Source: Bradyrhizobium sp. S69
Lineage (GTDB): Bacteria > Pseudomonadota > Alphaproteobacteria > Rhizobiales > Xanthobacteraceae
Length of the DNA stretch: 64,000 nt
Direction: 5' to 3'
NCBI RefSeq assembly: GCF_009766005.1
Contig: NZ_LMUK01000024.1
Location: forward strand, 1 to 64,000
Below the pieces are notes generated by a model, which was not told the origin of the DNA, searched no databases, and was given only the letters and a program-made list of their open reading frames with translations. Below, in pieces: positions 16,902 to 27,577 of this stretch (position 1 is its first letter; each line of letters starts with the position of its first letter). The translations under genes and the position numbers were made by a program.

Positions 16902-17825
16902 GTGACGATCATAGAGCAGGGCAGCGGACCGGCGCCTCAGGCGCCAGCCGATCTGATCAAGGAAACCACCACCCAGACTTTCGTAAAGGACGTCATCGAG
17001 GAATCGAAGCACCAGCCGGTGCTGATCGACTTCTGGGCGCCGTGGTGCGGCCCCTGCCGCCAGCTCACGCCGATCATCGAAAAGGCGGTTCGGGCCGCCG
17101 GCGGCAAGGTCAAGCTGGTCAAGATGAACATCGACGAGCATCCGGCGATCCCGGGCCAGATGGGCATCCAGTCGATCCCGGCCGTGATCGCCTTCGTCAA
17201 CGGCCAGCCCGCCGACGGCTTCATGGGCGCGGTGCCGGAGAGCCAAGTCACCGCCTTCATCGATAAATTGACCGCGGGGATGCCAAACGCCGGCGAGCCC
17301 AACATCGCGGAAATCCTGCAGGAAGCCGATGCGGTTCTGGCCGAGGGCGATGCCGCAACCGCGGCGCAGATCTATGCCGAGGTGCTGGCGGTCGACGCCA
17401 GCAATATCCCGGCGCTGGCCGGCCTTGCGAAATGCTATGTGGCGACCGGCGCGATGGAGCAGGCCAAGCAGACGCTGGCCCTGGTGCCGGAATCCAAGCG
17501 CAATGATGCGGCGATCAAGGCGGTGCAGGCCTCGCTCGATCTCGCCGAGCAGGCCCAGGCGGTCGGCCCGGTCACCGAGCTGGAACAGAAAGTCGCCGCA
17601 AATCCGCTCGATCATCAGGCGCGATTCGATCTGGCGACAGCGCTCAACGCCAGCGGAAAGCGCGTCAAGGCGACCGAGCAATTGCTCGCGATCGTCAAGC
17701 GCGACCGCAAATGGAACGAGGACGGCGCCCGCAAGCAACTGGTGCAGTTCTTCGAGGCCTGGGGTCCGACCGATGAGGCCACCGTCGAGGGACGCAAGCG
17801 GCTGTCGACCGTGCTTTTTTCCTAG
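16902..17825 (+). CDS. cnoX: Chaperedoxin: thioredoxin domain plus TPR (CnoX/YbbN family)
   Basis: A 307-residue cytosolic protein. Residues about 20-125 form a thioredoxin domain with active site WAPWCGPCRQ (C49, C52). The remainder is helical with TPR-like repeats (AAQIYAEVLAVDASNIPALAGLAKCYVATG, split here by eye into two motifs). The family guards substrates of GroEL or DnaK during oxidative stress. The presence of the full CGPC pair predicts thiol-disulfide activity, unlike E. coli CnoX, which lacks the canonical pair. It starts at GTG 16902 with GAGGAA upstream. A Lon-N domain gene follows, a frequent arrangement in alphaproteobacteria. Confidence 0.88.
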   Translation: MTIIEQGSGPAPQAPADLIKETTTQTFVKDVIEESKHQPVLIDFWAPWCGPCRQLTPIIEKAVRAAGGKVKLVKMNIDEHPAIPGQMGIQSIPAVIAFVNGQPADGFMGAVPESQVTAFIDKLTAGMPNAGEPNIAEILQEADAVLAEGDAATAAQIYAEVLAVDASNIPALAGLAKCYVATGAMEQAKQTLALVPESKRNDAAIKAVQASLDLAEQAQAVGPVTELEQKVAANPLDHQARFDLATALNASGKRVKATEQLLAIVKRDRKWNEDGARKQLVQFFEAWGPTDEATVEGRKRLSTVLFS

Positions 17826-17850
17826 ATATCTTCTGCGCTCTATTTATTTG

Positions 17851-17897
17851 AGCATGATCTTTTCGGAAAACCGGTATCCACTTTTCCGGATCATGCT
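17851..17897. repeat. Palindromic intergenic repeat, family A copy 2
   Basis: A short form of family A, starting AGCATGATC and ending GGATCATGCT, with AAAACCGGTATCCACTTTT in the middle; it lacks the internal AAACGCTTCGCGTTT hairpin of the longer copies. It lies between cnoX and the Lon-N gene, which run in the same direction, so it may modulate the transcript rather than end it. Confidence 0.85.
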
Positions 17898-17915
17898 CTA
17901 ACACCGGGACCGCAC

Positions 17916-18590
17916 ATGCCGATCAATGCCGAATATCGCGGACCCGGCGAGCTGCCCCAGGTGATCGCGGTGTTTCCGCTGCCCGGCGCGCTGTTGCTGC
18001 CGCGCGGCCAGATGCCGCTGAATATCTTCGAGCCGCGCTATCTGGCGATGGTGGACGACAGCTTTCGCGACGGCCACCGGCTGATCGGGATGATCCAGCC
18101 CGACGCGACCCATTCGCACGATGAAGAAAAGCCGACGCTGTTTCGCGTCGGCTGCGTCGGACGCATCACCCAGCTCGCCGAGTCCGGCGACGGCCGCTAC
18201 ATCCTCGAACTCACCGGCGTCTCGCGCTTCAAGGTGATCGAGGAAGTGAGCGCGCTGACCCCCTATCGGCAATGCAAGGTGGATTATTTCCCCTACATCG
18301 ACGATTTCACCGCGCGCAAGGGCGAAGAGGCGGTCGATCGCAAAGCCTTGCTCGAAGTGCTGACGGATTTTCTGAAAGCCAACAATCTCAAGGTCGATTG
18401 GGAAGGCGTCGAGAGTGCGCCGAACGAGGCGCTGGTCAACGCGCTGGCGATGATGTCGCCCTACGGGCCGCCGGAAAAGCAGGCAATGCTCGAAGCGCCC
18501 GACCTGAAGACCCGCGCCGAAATCCTGATCGCGGTGACCGAAATGGATCTGGCCAAAAAGCGCACCAGCGGCGATCCGCCGTTGCAGTAG
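17916..18590 (+). CDS. Lon N-terminal (LAN) substrate-binding domain protein
   Basis: A 224-residue protein consisting only of the LonN/PUA-like domain used by Lon protease to recruit substrates. Signature segments are IAVFPLPGALLLPRGQMPLNIFEPRYLAMV and GCVGRITQLAESGDGRYILELTGVSRF. It has no ATPase or protease domain and is full length for stand-alone members. Its role is unclear; it may bind substrates or act in quality control beside CnoX, whose gene is 90 bp upstream (inference). It starts at ATG 17916. Confidence 0.87.
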   Translation: MPINAEYRGPGELPQVIAVFPLPGALLLPRGQMPLNIFEPRYLAMVDDSFRDGHRLIGMIQPDATHSHDEEKPTLFRVGCVGRITQLAESGDGRYILELTGVSRFKVIEEVSALTPYRQCKVDYFPYIDDFTARKGEEAVDRKALLEVLTDFLKANNLKVDWEGVESAPNEALVNALAMMSPYGPPEKQAMLEAPDLKTRAEILIAVTEMDLAKKRTSGDPPLQ

Positions 18591-18599
18591 TTTAAGTGT

Positions 18600-18688
18600 C
18601 GTCACCGGGCTTGACCCGGTGACCCATCTTCTTCGCTAGGACTCTTGTGAAGATGGATGGATGCCCGGATCAAGTCCGGGCATGACGA
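18600..18688. repeat. Compound palindromic repeat
   Basis: The left part is a hairpin (GTCACCGGGCTTGACCCGGTGAC) and the right part contains GCCCGGATCAAGTCCGGGC, the same core as at 8278-8298. It sits after the Lon-N gene. Confidence 0.7.
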
Positions 18689-18813
18689 GTTTCGGTGTTA
18701 AGACGTAGTGTTACTCACATCTCACCTCCGCCCAGAGCAGACGGCAATGTGAGGCTTCGCGGCACGCGCGAATATGCTACAGGGACGGGCCGACCCAGCC
18801 GGAGTCTAAATCC

Positions 18814-19011
18814 ATGTCATCGCCGCCCGAGCGCCTTGAAGGTACCGTCGATCCAAAACTTCTGGAAATTCTGGTCTGCCCGATGACCAAGGGGCCGCTC
18901 GAATTCGATTCGGCGCGGCAGGAATTGATCTCGCGCTCCGCAAAACTGGCTTATCCGATCCGCGACGGCATCCCGATCATGCTGCCGGAAGAGGCGCGAA
19001 AGATCGATTAG
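18814..19011 (+). CDS. Trm112 family protein
   Basis: A 65-residue protein of the Trm112/YcaR type, small zinc-ribbon-like proteins that in eukaryotes and archaea activate methyltransferases and in bacteria are poorly understood. Motifs are [17 protein letters not shown] and [18 protein letters not shown]. Only one Cys of the first CxxC pair is present (CPMT), a variation I recall as common in alphaproteobacterial members. The next gene starts 3 nt after its stop, suggesting a two-gene operon. Confidence 0.88.
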   Translation: MSSPPERLEGTVDPKLLEILVCPMTKGPLEFDSARQELISRSAKLAYPIRDGIPIMLPEEARKID

Positions 19012-19014
19012 CCG

Positions 19015-19956
19015 ATGCGGGCCCAAACCATCCTGGGTGCGATCGCCGTCATCGCGGCTTTGGTGACGGCCACCAACGCTTCCGCCCAGGAAAGCAAGAT
19101 CCGCGTCGGCGCCATCGACGCCGTGCTGACGCTGCCGCCCGACGTCGAACACCCGCCGGTCGCGCTGTTGATCGCAGGCTCCGGCACCACCGACCATGAC
19201 GGCAACGGACCGCAGGCCAAACCCGCGACACTGAAAAAGCTCTCGGAGCAACTGGTCGCGCGCAAGATCGCAACGCTGCGCTATGACAAGCGTGGCGCCG
19301 GCGGCTGGAAGCCGGAATTCGGCAAACCGGAGGATTTCCGGTTCAAGGACTTGGTCACCGATGCGGTGTCGCTGGTGAATTACCTGCGCGCAAACGGAAA
19401 ATTCTCGCGGGTCGTCGTGGTCGGCCACAGCGAAGGCGGCCTCGTCGGCATCCTCACGGCGCGGCGGGTGCCGATCGATCGGCTGGTGCTATTGGTCACC
19501 GCCGCGCGCAAGCAGGGCGATCTGGTCAAGGCGCAACTGGAAAAGACCGTGCCTCCCGATGTGTTCGAGCCGATTGCCAAAGCAATCGACGCCATCATGG
19601 CCGGGCAGATCGTCGATCCGCCGCCGCGCGGATTTTCGATCGCACCGTCGATGCAGCCGGGGATGGCCTCGGCCTTCACCGAAGACCCGGTCGAGCCCCT
19701 GAAACAGATCACCGAGCCGACGCTGATCATCGGCGGCGGTCGCGACCGCCAGATGGCGCGGGTGGATTTCGCAGCGCTTTCCGCGGCGTCACCGGTCGCA
19801 AAAACGCTGTGGCTGCCGGACATGAATCACGTGCTGAACGATGTCGACGACGCGGCCGACGACCTCAAGGCCTACAGCGACCCGGAACGCCCGCTCGATC
19901 CCGAGCTGATCGAAACCGTCGCGGCGTTTATTGTGGCGGGCGATGCGGCGAAGTGA
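19015..19956 (+). CDS. Exported alpha/beta hydrolase
   Basis: A 313-residue protein with an N-terminal signal peptide (MRAQTILGAIAVIAALVTATNASAQ) and an alpha/beta hydrolase fold. The nucleophile elbow is VVGHSEGGLVG, the oxyanion region is LLIAGSGTTDHDGNG, and a late LPDMNHVLND supplies the candidate catalytic His. It is translationally close to the Trm112 gene (3-nt gap). Substrate unknown; a periplasmic esterase or peptidase-like role is possible. Confidence 0.82.
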   Translation: MRAQTILGAIAVIAALVTATNASAQESKIRVGAIDAVLTLPPDVEHPPVALLIAGSGTTDHDGNGPQAKPATLKKLSEQLVARKIATLRYDKRGAGGWKPEFGKPEDFRFKDLVTDAVSLVNYLRANGKFSRVVVVGHSEGGLVGILTARRVPIDRLVLLVTAARKQGDLVKAQLEKTVPPDVFEPIAKAIDAIMAGQIVDPPPRGFSIAPSMQPGMASAFTEDPVEPLKQITEPTLIIGGGRDRQMARVDFAALSAASPVAKTLWLPDMNHVLNDVDDAADDLKAYSDPERPLDPELIETVAAFIVAGDAAK

Positions 19957-19973
19957 GTACGACCGCTCACCTC

Positions 19974-20051
19974 GTCATTGCGAGGAGCGAAGCGACGAAG
20001 CAATCCAGTCTTCTTGGCAGCCCTGGATTGCTTCGCTTCGCTCGCAATGAC
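19974..20051. repeat. Palindromic intergenic repeat, family B copy 2
   Basis: It carries the same outer arms GTCATTGCGAG / CTCGCAATGAC and the same internal GAAGCAATCCAG / CTGGATTGCTTC as the copy at 5731-5808. It lies between convergent genes (hydrolase rightward, UbiH-type gene leftward) and is well placed as a bidirectional terminator. Confidence 0.88.
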
Positions 20052-20072
20052 GGGAGCTAATTCCTCGTCTTG

Positions 20073-21293
20073 TTACAACGCCTCGCCCTTCAACAGCCGT
20101 GGCACTTCGCCGGATAGCCCCGCGGCCTGGCGGATGAACAGGCTTTTCAGCGGCGGCGCGCGATCGACCAGCCCGAGGCCGATGTCGCGCACGGTGCGCA
20201 GCAGCGTCGATTTATTCGAGAACAACAAGTTCAGCGAATTGGTCGCGAGCCCCATCGCCATCGTGTCGAACCGCCGCCAGCGCTGGTAGCGGTCGAGCAC
20301 GTCGGCCTGGCCGAGATCCATGCCGAGCCGCGCCGCATCGACCACCACCTCGGCCAGTGCTGCGACATCCTTCAGGCCCATGTTGAGCCCCTGCCCCGCG
20401 ATCGGGTGAATCACATGCGCGGCGTCGCCGACCAGCGCCAGCCGTTCGCCGATGAACGAACGCGCGACGAAATAGCCCAGCGGAAACGCGCGCGGCTGAT
20501 CCAGCGCCTTGATCTCGCCGAGATGCAGTCCAAAGCGCTGCTCGAGCTCGCCGTGAAACTCTTGCTCGGCCAGCGCCGTGATGCGCGCGGCCTCGGTGCG
20601 TTTCTCGGTCCAGACCAGCGACGAGCGCTTTCCGGTCAGCGGCAGGATCGCGAACGGCCCGGCGGGGAGAAAATGCTCCTCGGCGCGGCCGTGATGGTCG
20701 CGCTCGTGGCCGACCGTCACCACGATGCCGGATTGATCATAGTCCCAGCCATGGGTGGCAATGCCGGCATGCTCGCGCAATTTCGAGCGCGCGCCGTCGG
20801 CCGCCACCAGCAGGCTCGCCTCGATCATTCTGCCGTCGGACAAACTCACATCGACACCCTCGGGACGCGAGCTGAACTCGGTCACCGCGGCGGTCACGAG
20901 TTCGATGCCTTCGGCCTCCGCGCGCCGGGCCAGTACGTCGATCAGATGGCGATTTTCGATCATGTGCGCGAACGGTTCGCCGGGCTCGATATCCCCCGCG
21001 AAGGTCAGGAACACCGGACGGGTGGCGTCTTCCAGTTTGGAATCGGTGACCACCATGTCGAGGATCGGCTGCGCCTCGGCGGCGACCTCGCCCCACACGT
21101 CCAAGGCTTCAAAGAGCCGGCGGCACGCCGCGACGATCGCGGTCGCGCGCGGATCGCGGCTCGGCCGGCTCGCCAGCGCGGGATCGGCGACGATGACGGG
21201 GATGTCGCGGCCCAGGCCCTGACGCAGCGCCAAGGCCAGCGCCAACCCCGCGAACGCGCCGCCGCCGATGACAATGCTTCGTTGCGCCGACAT
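20073..21293 (-). CDS. UbiH/UbiF/COQ6 family FAD-dependent hydroxylase
   Basis: A 406-residue flavoprotein that hydroxylates the aromatic ring of a ubiquinone precursor. The FAD site is IVIGGGAFAGLALALALRQG at the N-terminus, DGARSKLREHAGI is the DG motif, and GDAAHVIHPIAGQGLNMGLKD is the second FAD-binding motif, all typical of the family. Alphaproteobacteria may carry several such enzymes with different regiospecificity (UbiH, UbiL, UbiM), and I cannot say which this is. It is divergent from tesB across 152 bp. Confidence 0.88.
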   Translation of the reverse strand: MSAQRSIVIGGGAFAGLALALALRQGLGRDIPVIVADPALASRPSRDPRATAIVAACRRLFEALDVWGEVAAEAQPILDMVVTDSKLEDATRPVFLTFAGDIEPGEPFAHMIENRHLIDVLARRAEAEGIELVTAAVTEFSSRPEGVDVSLSDGRMIEASLLVAADGARSKLREHAGIATHGWDYDQSGIVVTVGHERDHHGRAEEHFLPAGPFAILPLTGKRSSLVWTEKRTEAARITALAEQEFHGELEQRFGLHLGEIKALDQPRAFPLGYFVARSFIGERLALVGDAAHVIHPIAGQGLNMGLKDVAALAEVVVDAARLGMDLGQADVLDRYQRWRRFDTMAMGLATNSLNLLFSNKSTLLRTVRDIGLGLVDRAPPLKSLFIRQAAGLSGEVPRLLKGEAL

Positions 21294-21445
21294 GCTGTTC
21301 CTTTACGCGCCACGCCCTCAGACTGAGCTTGCTACCTGATAATAGGTGGGCGAAATAGGGCGGAGAAACAAGGTCTTTACACCCAGTTCGTCGTTCCGGA
21401 GCGATGCGCGGCATCGAACCCGGAGTGACCCGGAAAGAACGCCAC

Positions 21446-22306
21446 ATGTCCAAAGGCCTGATCGACCTGATTTCCATTCTCGACCTCGAACCGCTCGAGG
21501 TGAACATGTTTCGCGGCAACAGCCCCAAAACCAGCTGGCAGCGGGTGTTCGGCGGCCAGGTGATCGGACAGGCCATGGTGGCGGCATGCCGCACGGTCGA
21601 GGGCCGGCTGCCGCACTCGCTGCATTGCTATTTCATCCTGCCCGGCGATCCGCAGATTCCGATCATCTACGAGGTCGAGCGGCTGCGCGACGGCAAGAGC
21701 TATTCGACCCGAAGGGTCACCGCGATCCAGCACGGCAACGCGATTTTCTCGATCATGGTGTCGTTTCATGTCGAGGAACACGGTTCGTTCGATCACCAGG
21801 ACAAGATGCCGGACGTGCCGCCGCCGGAAAAACTCACCGCCGAGGAGGTGGCCAAGCAGCCGATGTTCCGCGAGATGCCGGACTTCATCCGCCGCTATTA
21901 TGAATCCGATCGCCCGATCGAGCTGCGCCCGGTCGAACTCGGCCGCTATTTCGGCCAAAAAATCGAGGACGGCCGCATCCATGTCTGGATCCGCACCGCC
22001 TCGAAATTATCCGACGATCCGGCGCTGCATATGTGCGCGCTGGCCTATGCGTCGGACTTCTCGCTGCTCGATGCGGCGATGGCGCGCTATGGCCGCACGT
22101 TATTCGACAAGCGCATGATGCCGGCCAGCCTCGACCACGCGATGTGGTTTCATCGCCCGTTCCGCGCCGACGAATGGCTGCTGTATGCGCAGGATTCGCC
22201 GAGCGCACGCGGCGGACGCGGCCTGACCCGCGGCATGATCTTCAAGCAGGACGGCACGCTGGTGGCGTCCGTCGCGCAGGAAGGCTCGCTGCGCGAGCGC
22301 AAATAA
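21446..22306 (+). CDS. tesB: Acyl-CoA thioesterase II
   Basis: A 286-residue double hot-dog thioesterase that hydrolyses fatty acyl-CoA to free acid and CoA. Motifs include MFRGNSPKTSWQRVFGGQVIGQAM near the N-terminus (read here in two parts) and LASLDHAMWFHRPFRADEWLLY near the C-terminus, with the Asp (LDHA) of the catalytic set. ATG 21446 is preferred because GGAAAG lies 8 nt upstream; ATG 21404 would add fourteen residues. Monocistronic; a family A repeat follows. Confidence 0.9.
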   Translation: MSKGLIDLISILDLEPLEVNMFRGNSPKTSWQRVFGGQVIGQAMVAACRTVEGRLPHSLHCYFILPGDPQIPIIYEVERLRDGKSYSTRRVTAIQHGNAIFSIMVSFHVEEHGSFDHQDKMPDVPPPEKLTAEEVAKQPMFREMPDFIRRYYESDRPIELRPVELGRYFGQKIEDGRIHVWIRTASKLSDDPALHMCALAYASDFSLLDAAMARYGRTLFDKRMMPASLDHAMWFHRPFRADEWLLYAQDSPSARGGRGLTRGMIFKQDGTLVASVAQEGSLRERK

Positions 22307-22340
22307 GCGCCGCGCAATCGCGTCTCTATCTATTTATTTG

Positions 22341-22412
22341 AGCATGATCTCCGCGCAAACGCTTCGCGTTTGTCGCGAGGGAAAACCGGTATCCGCTTTT
22401 CCGGATCATGCT
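22341..22412. repeat. Palindromic intergenic repeat, family A copy 3
   Basis: The long form of the family with the internal AAACGCTTCGCGTTT hairpin and AAAACCGGTATCCGCTTTT, ending GGATCATGCT. It lies between the convergent tesB and GYF-domain genes. Confidence 0.87.
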
Positions 22413-22416
22413 CTGG

Positions 22417-23956
<1,540 letters not shown>

Positions 23957-24055
23957 CTCCCGATCGGATTCCCGCGCTTCGGATTCCCGCAACTCATCGC
24001 ATCCCGCAACGACGCCGGGCGCGATCAACAGACATCGCCGGCCAGAGGAAATACC

Positions 24056-25357
24056 ATGGGGGCACTTTGGTGTCGCGCAGCGAAGCTGGCTGCGCCGATC
24101 GGACTTGTGACGATCCTTGCGACACCGGCGTTCGCGCAATCCAATTCCATCAGCGGCGCCGACACGGCCTGGATGATCGTTGCGACGGCACTCGTGCTGA
24201 TGATGACGATACCGGGACTGGCGCTGTTCTATTCCGGCATGGTGCGCAAGAAGAACGTGCTGGCGACGATGGCGCAGAGCCTTTCAGCCGTCACCATGAT
24301 TTCGATTCTGTGGGTCGCGTTCGGCTATTCGCTGGTGTTCGTCGGCGATGGTCCATGGCTTGGAACGCTCGATCGCTGGTTTCTGGCCGGCATGACGCTG
24401 GATAGCGTCAACCCCGCCGCCAAGACCATTCCGGAAGCGCTGTTCATGCTCTACCAGATGACGTTTGCGATCATTACCGTGGCGCTGGTGGCGGGCTCGG
24501 TCGCCGACCGGATGCGATTCTCGGCCTATTTGCTGTTCTCGATCGGCTGGTTCATCCTGGTCTATGTTCCGCTCGCGCACTGGATTTGGGGCGGCGGTTT
24601 TCTCGGTACGATGGGCGTGCTGGATTTTGCCGGCGGCCTCGTGGTGCATCTTTCCGCCGGCATCGGCGGATTGGTGGCGGCGAAGGTCCTCGGCCGGCGC
24701 CACGGCTATGGCACCGAGAATCTGTCACCGTTCGATTTGTCGCTCGCGGTGGTCGGCACCGGATTATTGTGGGTCGGCTGGTTCGGCTTCAATGGCGGAT
24801 CGGCGCTGGGCGCCAATTCGCGCGCGGTGATGGCGATCATCGCGACCCACCTCGCGGCCTGCGCCGGCGCGCTGACCTGGGGCGGGCTCGAATGGTCGAT
24901 CCGGCGCAAGCCATCCGTGCTCGGCATGATCTCCGGCGCCGTCGCGGGCCTTGGAACGATTACGCCGGCCTCCGGCTTCGTTACACCCTTGGAAGGCATC
25001 GTGATCGGCGTGACCGCGGGCCTGGTGTGCTTCTGGGCATGCACCTGGCTGAAGCATCGCTTCCGTTATGACGATTCGCTCGACGTGTTCGGGGTCCACG
25101 GCGTCGGTGGATTGATCGGGACGCTGTTGACCGGGGTATTTGCCACCGCCGCGATCGGCGGGGTCTCCGGCCTGATCGAGGGTAACCCGCAGCAATTGCT
25201 GATCCAGTTTTATGGCGTCGCCGTTACCCTGGTGTGGTCGGCCGGGATGACCTTCGTGCTGCTCAAGCTCGTCAGCGCCTTCGTACCGCTACGGGTTTCC
25301 AGGGAGCATGAGATGGAAGGCCTCGATATCTCGCAGCACGGCGAGGCTTTGCAGTAA
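24056..25357 (+). CDS. amtB: Ammonium transporter, copy 1
   Basis: A 433-residue Amt channel with a cleavable signal sequence (about 24 residues, ending AFAQ) and 11 membrane helices. The conserved pore features are present: the FYSGMVRKKN segment, VPLAHWIW (first pore His), DFAGGLVVHLSAG, and DVFGVHGVGG (second pore His). It moves ammonia/ammonium inward and is blocked by GlnK when nitrogen is ample. It is in an operon with glnK1. The C-terminal cytoplasmic tail EHEMEGLDISQHGEALQ is the typical PII-binding end. Confidence 0.95.
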   Translation: MGALWCRAAKLAAPIGLVTILATPAFAQSNSISGADTAWMIVATALVLMMTIPGLALFYSGMVRKKNVLATMAQSLSAVTMISILWVAFGYSLVFVGDGPWLGTLDRWFLAGMTLDSVNPAAKTIPEALFMLYQMTFAIITVALVAGSVADRMRFSAYLLFSIGWFILVYVPLAHWIWGGGFLGTMGVLDFAGGLVVHLSAGIGGLVAAKVLGRRHGYGTENLSPFDLSLAVVGTGLLWVGWFGFNGGSALGANSRAVMAIIATHLAACAGALTWGGLEWSIRRKPSVLGMISGAVAGLGTITPASGFVTPLEGIVIGVTAGLVCFWACTWLKHRFRYDDSLDVFGVHGVGGLIGTLLTGVFATAAIGGVSGLIEGNPQQLLIQFYGVAVTLVWSAGMTFVLLKLVSAFVPLRVSREHEMEGLDISQHGEALQ

Positions 25358-25543
25358 AATACTTACTATAATACCTTTTATCTGCCCTTCCCGTGGGCAC
25401 GATTATGTCGACAGCCTGTCACGCCTTCATTTTAATCAGGTGTGATTAGGTTTTGGGCGCGACCGAATAGCGCAGTTGCGCCCTTTTCCCGCAAAGTTCG
25501 AAAACACCCGCGTTCATAGTCCGTTAGGCAACGCGCCCGATCT

Positions 25544-25558
25544 GGCACGGCATTTGAT
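25544..25558 (+). promoter_or_regulatory. Sigma-54 type (-24/-12) promoter-like element for glnK2-amtB2
   Basis: TGGCACGGCATTTGA has the -24 element TGGCAC exactly. The -12 GC dinucleotide is GA, a one-base deviation, at the correct 10-nt spacing from GG. It lies about 105 bp upstream of glnK2, so transcription would begin near 25570. Sigma-54/NtrC control of glnK-amtB is standard in proteobacteria. Confidence 0.6.
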
Positions 25559-25663
25559 TCTATAGGGCTGGCTGTGCCCGCGTAGTGAACTCTCTCGCGT
25601 GGTGAACCTCAGTCGAGAACGCCCGGTCACGTCTGGACCGGGCCCAAGCGGGGATAGGAACCT

Positions 25664-26002
25664 ATGAAAATTGTTATGGCGATCATCAAGCCATTCAAGC
25701 TCGAGGAAGTCCGCGATGCCCTGACCGCCATTGGCGTTCACGGTCTCACGGTGACGGAAGTCAAAGGATATGGGCGGCAGAAGGGCCACACGGAAATCTA
25801 CCGCGGCGCTGAATACGCGGTGAGCTTCCTGCCCAAGATCAAGATCGAGGTCGCGATCGCCTCCGATCAGGTCGACAAGACCATCGACGCCATCACGTCC
25901 GCTGCAAAAACCGGACAGATCGGCGACGGCAAGATCTTCGTCATCAACCTCGACCATGCGGTTCGTATCCGCACCGGCGAGGCCGATGCCGCTGCACTCT
26001 GA
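25664..26002 (+). CDS. glnK: PII nitrogen signalling protein, copy 2
   Basis: A second 112-residue PII protein very similar to copy 1, with the same T-loop ([19 protein letters not shown], Tyr51) and the GKIFVINLD and RIRTGE loops. It is followed 39 bp later by a second amtB gene, so the glnK-amtB pair is duplicated in tandem. Differences (H26 for S26, KI for RI) are modest. The sigma-54-like promoter upstream suggests induction by nitrogen limitation. Confidence 0.95.
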   Translation: MKIVMAIIKPFKLEEVRDALTAIGVHGLTVTEVKGYGRQKGHTEIYRGAEYAVSFLPKIKIEVAIASDQVDKTIDAITSAAKTGQIGDGKIFVINLDHAVRIRTGEADAAAL

Positions 26003-26041
26003 TTTCACGCTCAACATAAAATTCAAGCAGGAGTAAAATCA

Positions 26042-27568
26042 ATGACGTTCACACGTCCCACCCCCGCGGGATGGGCAGTCCTCGCAATCGGAGCGCTTTG
26101 CGCCGTAGGCTTCGCCGACGCGGCGATCGCCCAGACTGCTGCTGCACCCGCGGCTGACGCAGCGGCAGCGGCTCCCGCCGCGGCCGCCGCTGTTCCCAAC
26201 AAAGGTGATACCGCCTGGATGCTCGTATCCAGCGCGCTGGTTCTGATGATGTCGGTCCCCGGCCTCGCACTGTTCTATGGCGGCCTCGTCCGCACCAAGA
26301 ACATGGCCTCCGTGCTGACCCAGGTGTTCGCGATCGTCGCCATGGTTGGCGTGGTGTGGACGCTTTACGGCTACTCCCTCGCCTTCGGCGACGGCGGCAG
26401 CATGACGCCCTACATCGGCGGCTTCACCAAGGCCTTCATGCACGGCATCGACTCGAACTCGACGGCGGCGACGTTCTCGAACGGCGTTGTCATTCCGGAA
26501 CTCGCTTACTTCGTGTTCCAGATGACGTTCGCGATGATCACCCCGGCCTTGATCGTCGGCGCCTTCGCCGAACGCATCAAATTCTCGGCCGTGATGCTGT
26601 TCATCCTGCTGTGGGTCACCTTCATCTACTTCCCGATCGCGCATTGGGTTTGGTATGTCGCCGCTCCGGATGACGTCGCAGCTGCTGCCAAGGCGCTCGC
26701 CGCCGCGGCGGATGGTGCGGCCAAGACCGCGGCCCAGGCCAAGCTCGATGAAGTCACGGGTGCTGTCGGCTGGCTCGCCGGCGCAGGCGCTCTCGACTTC
26801 GCCGGCGGTACGGTCGTGCACATCAATGCCGGCATCGCCGGTCTGGTGGGCGCGCTGATCATCGGCAAGCGCACCGGCTACGGCAAGGACCTGATGGCTC
26901 CGCACTCCCTCACCATGACCATGATCGGCGCCTCGTTGCTGTGGGTGGGCTGGTTCGGCTTCAACGCCGGATCGAACCTCGAAGCCAACGGCGTCACGGC
27001 GCTGGCCTTCGTCAACACCATGGTGGCCACCGCGGGCGCAGCGCTCTCCTGGTTGCTCTCCGAATGGATCGTCAAGGGCAAGCCCTCGTTGCTGGGCATC
27101 TGCTCCGGCGCGGTCGCAGGCCTGGTCGCGGTCACGCCGGCTTCCGGCTTCGCCGGTCCGATCGGCGCTCTGGTGCTCGGCCTCGTCGTCTCTCCGGTCT
27201 GCCTGTTCTTCGTCTCCACCGTGAAGAACGCGCTCGGCTATGACGACGCGCTCGACGTATTCGGCGTCCACTGCATCGGCGGAATCATCGGTGCGCTCGG
27301 CACCGGCATTCTGGTCAATCCCGCCCTCGGTGGCGTCGGCATCACCGACTACACCAACATCACCGGAAACAATGCCGGCACCTACGATTTCGTCACCCAG
27401 ATGATCGCGCAGGGCAAGGCGGTCGGAGCAACGTTGCTCTGGTCGGGTATCGGTTCGGCGATTCTCTACAAGCTGGTCGACATCATCGTCGGTCTGCGTC
27501 CGACCGTGGAGGAGGAGCGCGAGGGTCTCGACATCTCCGATCACGGCGAGCGCGCCTACAATATGTAA
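26042..27568 (+). CDS. amtB: Ammonium transporter, copy 2 (with loop insertion)
   Basis: A 508-residue Amt channel. After the signal peptide (ends IAQ) comes an Ala/Pro-rich linker (PAADAAAAAPAAAAAVPNKG). The pore motifs FYGGLVRTKN, FPIAHWVW and DVFGVHCIGG are present. Compared with copy 1 it has an extra Ala/Lys-rich loop (DVAAAAKALAAAADGAAKTA) after the first pore His, and a loop near TGNNAGTYD before the last helix. The C-tail EEEREGLDISDHGERAYNM is the PII-binding type. It is co-transcribed with glnK2 and followed by two strong hairpins. Confidence 0.94.
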   Translation: MTFTRPTPAGWAVLAIGALCAVGFADAAIAQTAAAPAADAAAAAPAAAAAVPNKGDTAWMLVSSALVLMMSVPGLALFYGGLVRTKNMASVLTQVFAIVAMVGVVWTLYGYSLAFGDGGSMTPYIGGFTKAFMHGIDSNSTAATFSNGVVIPELAYFVFQMTFAMITPALIVGAFAERIKFSAVMLFILLWVTFIYFPIAHWVWYVAAPDDVAAAAKALAAAADGAAKTAAQAKLDEVTGAVGWLAGAGALDFAGGTVVHINAGIAGLVGALIIGKRTGYGKDLMAPHSLTMTMIGASLLWVGWFGFNAGSNLEANGVTALAFVNTMVATAGAALSWLLSEWIVKGKPSLLGICSGAVAGLVAVTPASGFAGPIGALVLGLVVSPVCLFFVSTVKNALGYDDALDVFGVHCIGGIIGALGTGILVNPALGGVGITDYTNITGNNAGTYDFVTQMIAQGKAVGATLLWSGIGSAILYKLVDIIVGLRPTVEEEREGLDISDHGERAYNM

Positions 27569-27577
27569 GCTCTCCCG

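Noticed and set aside
26039..27544. A 501-codon leftward open frame opposite amtB2
   Set aside because: It is a codon-bias shadow of amtB2, with highly repetitive Asp/Arg/Gly composition and no family resemblance. The rightward frame has all Amt motifs.
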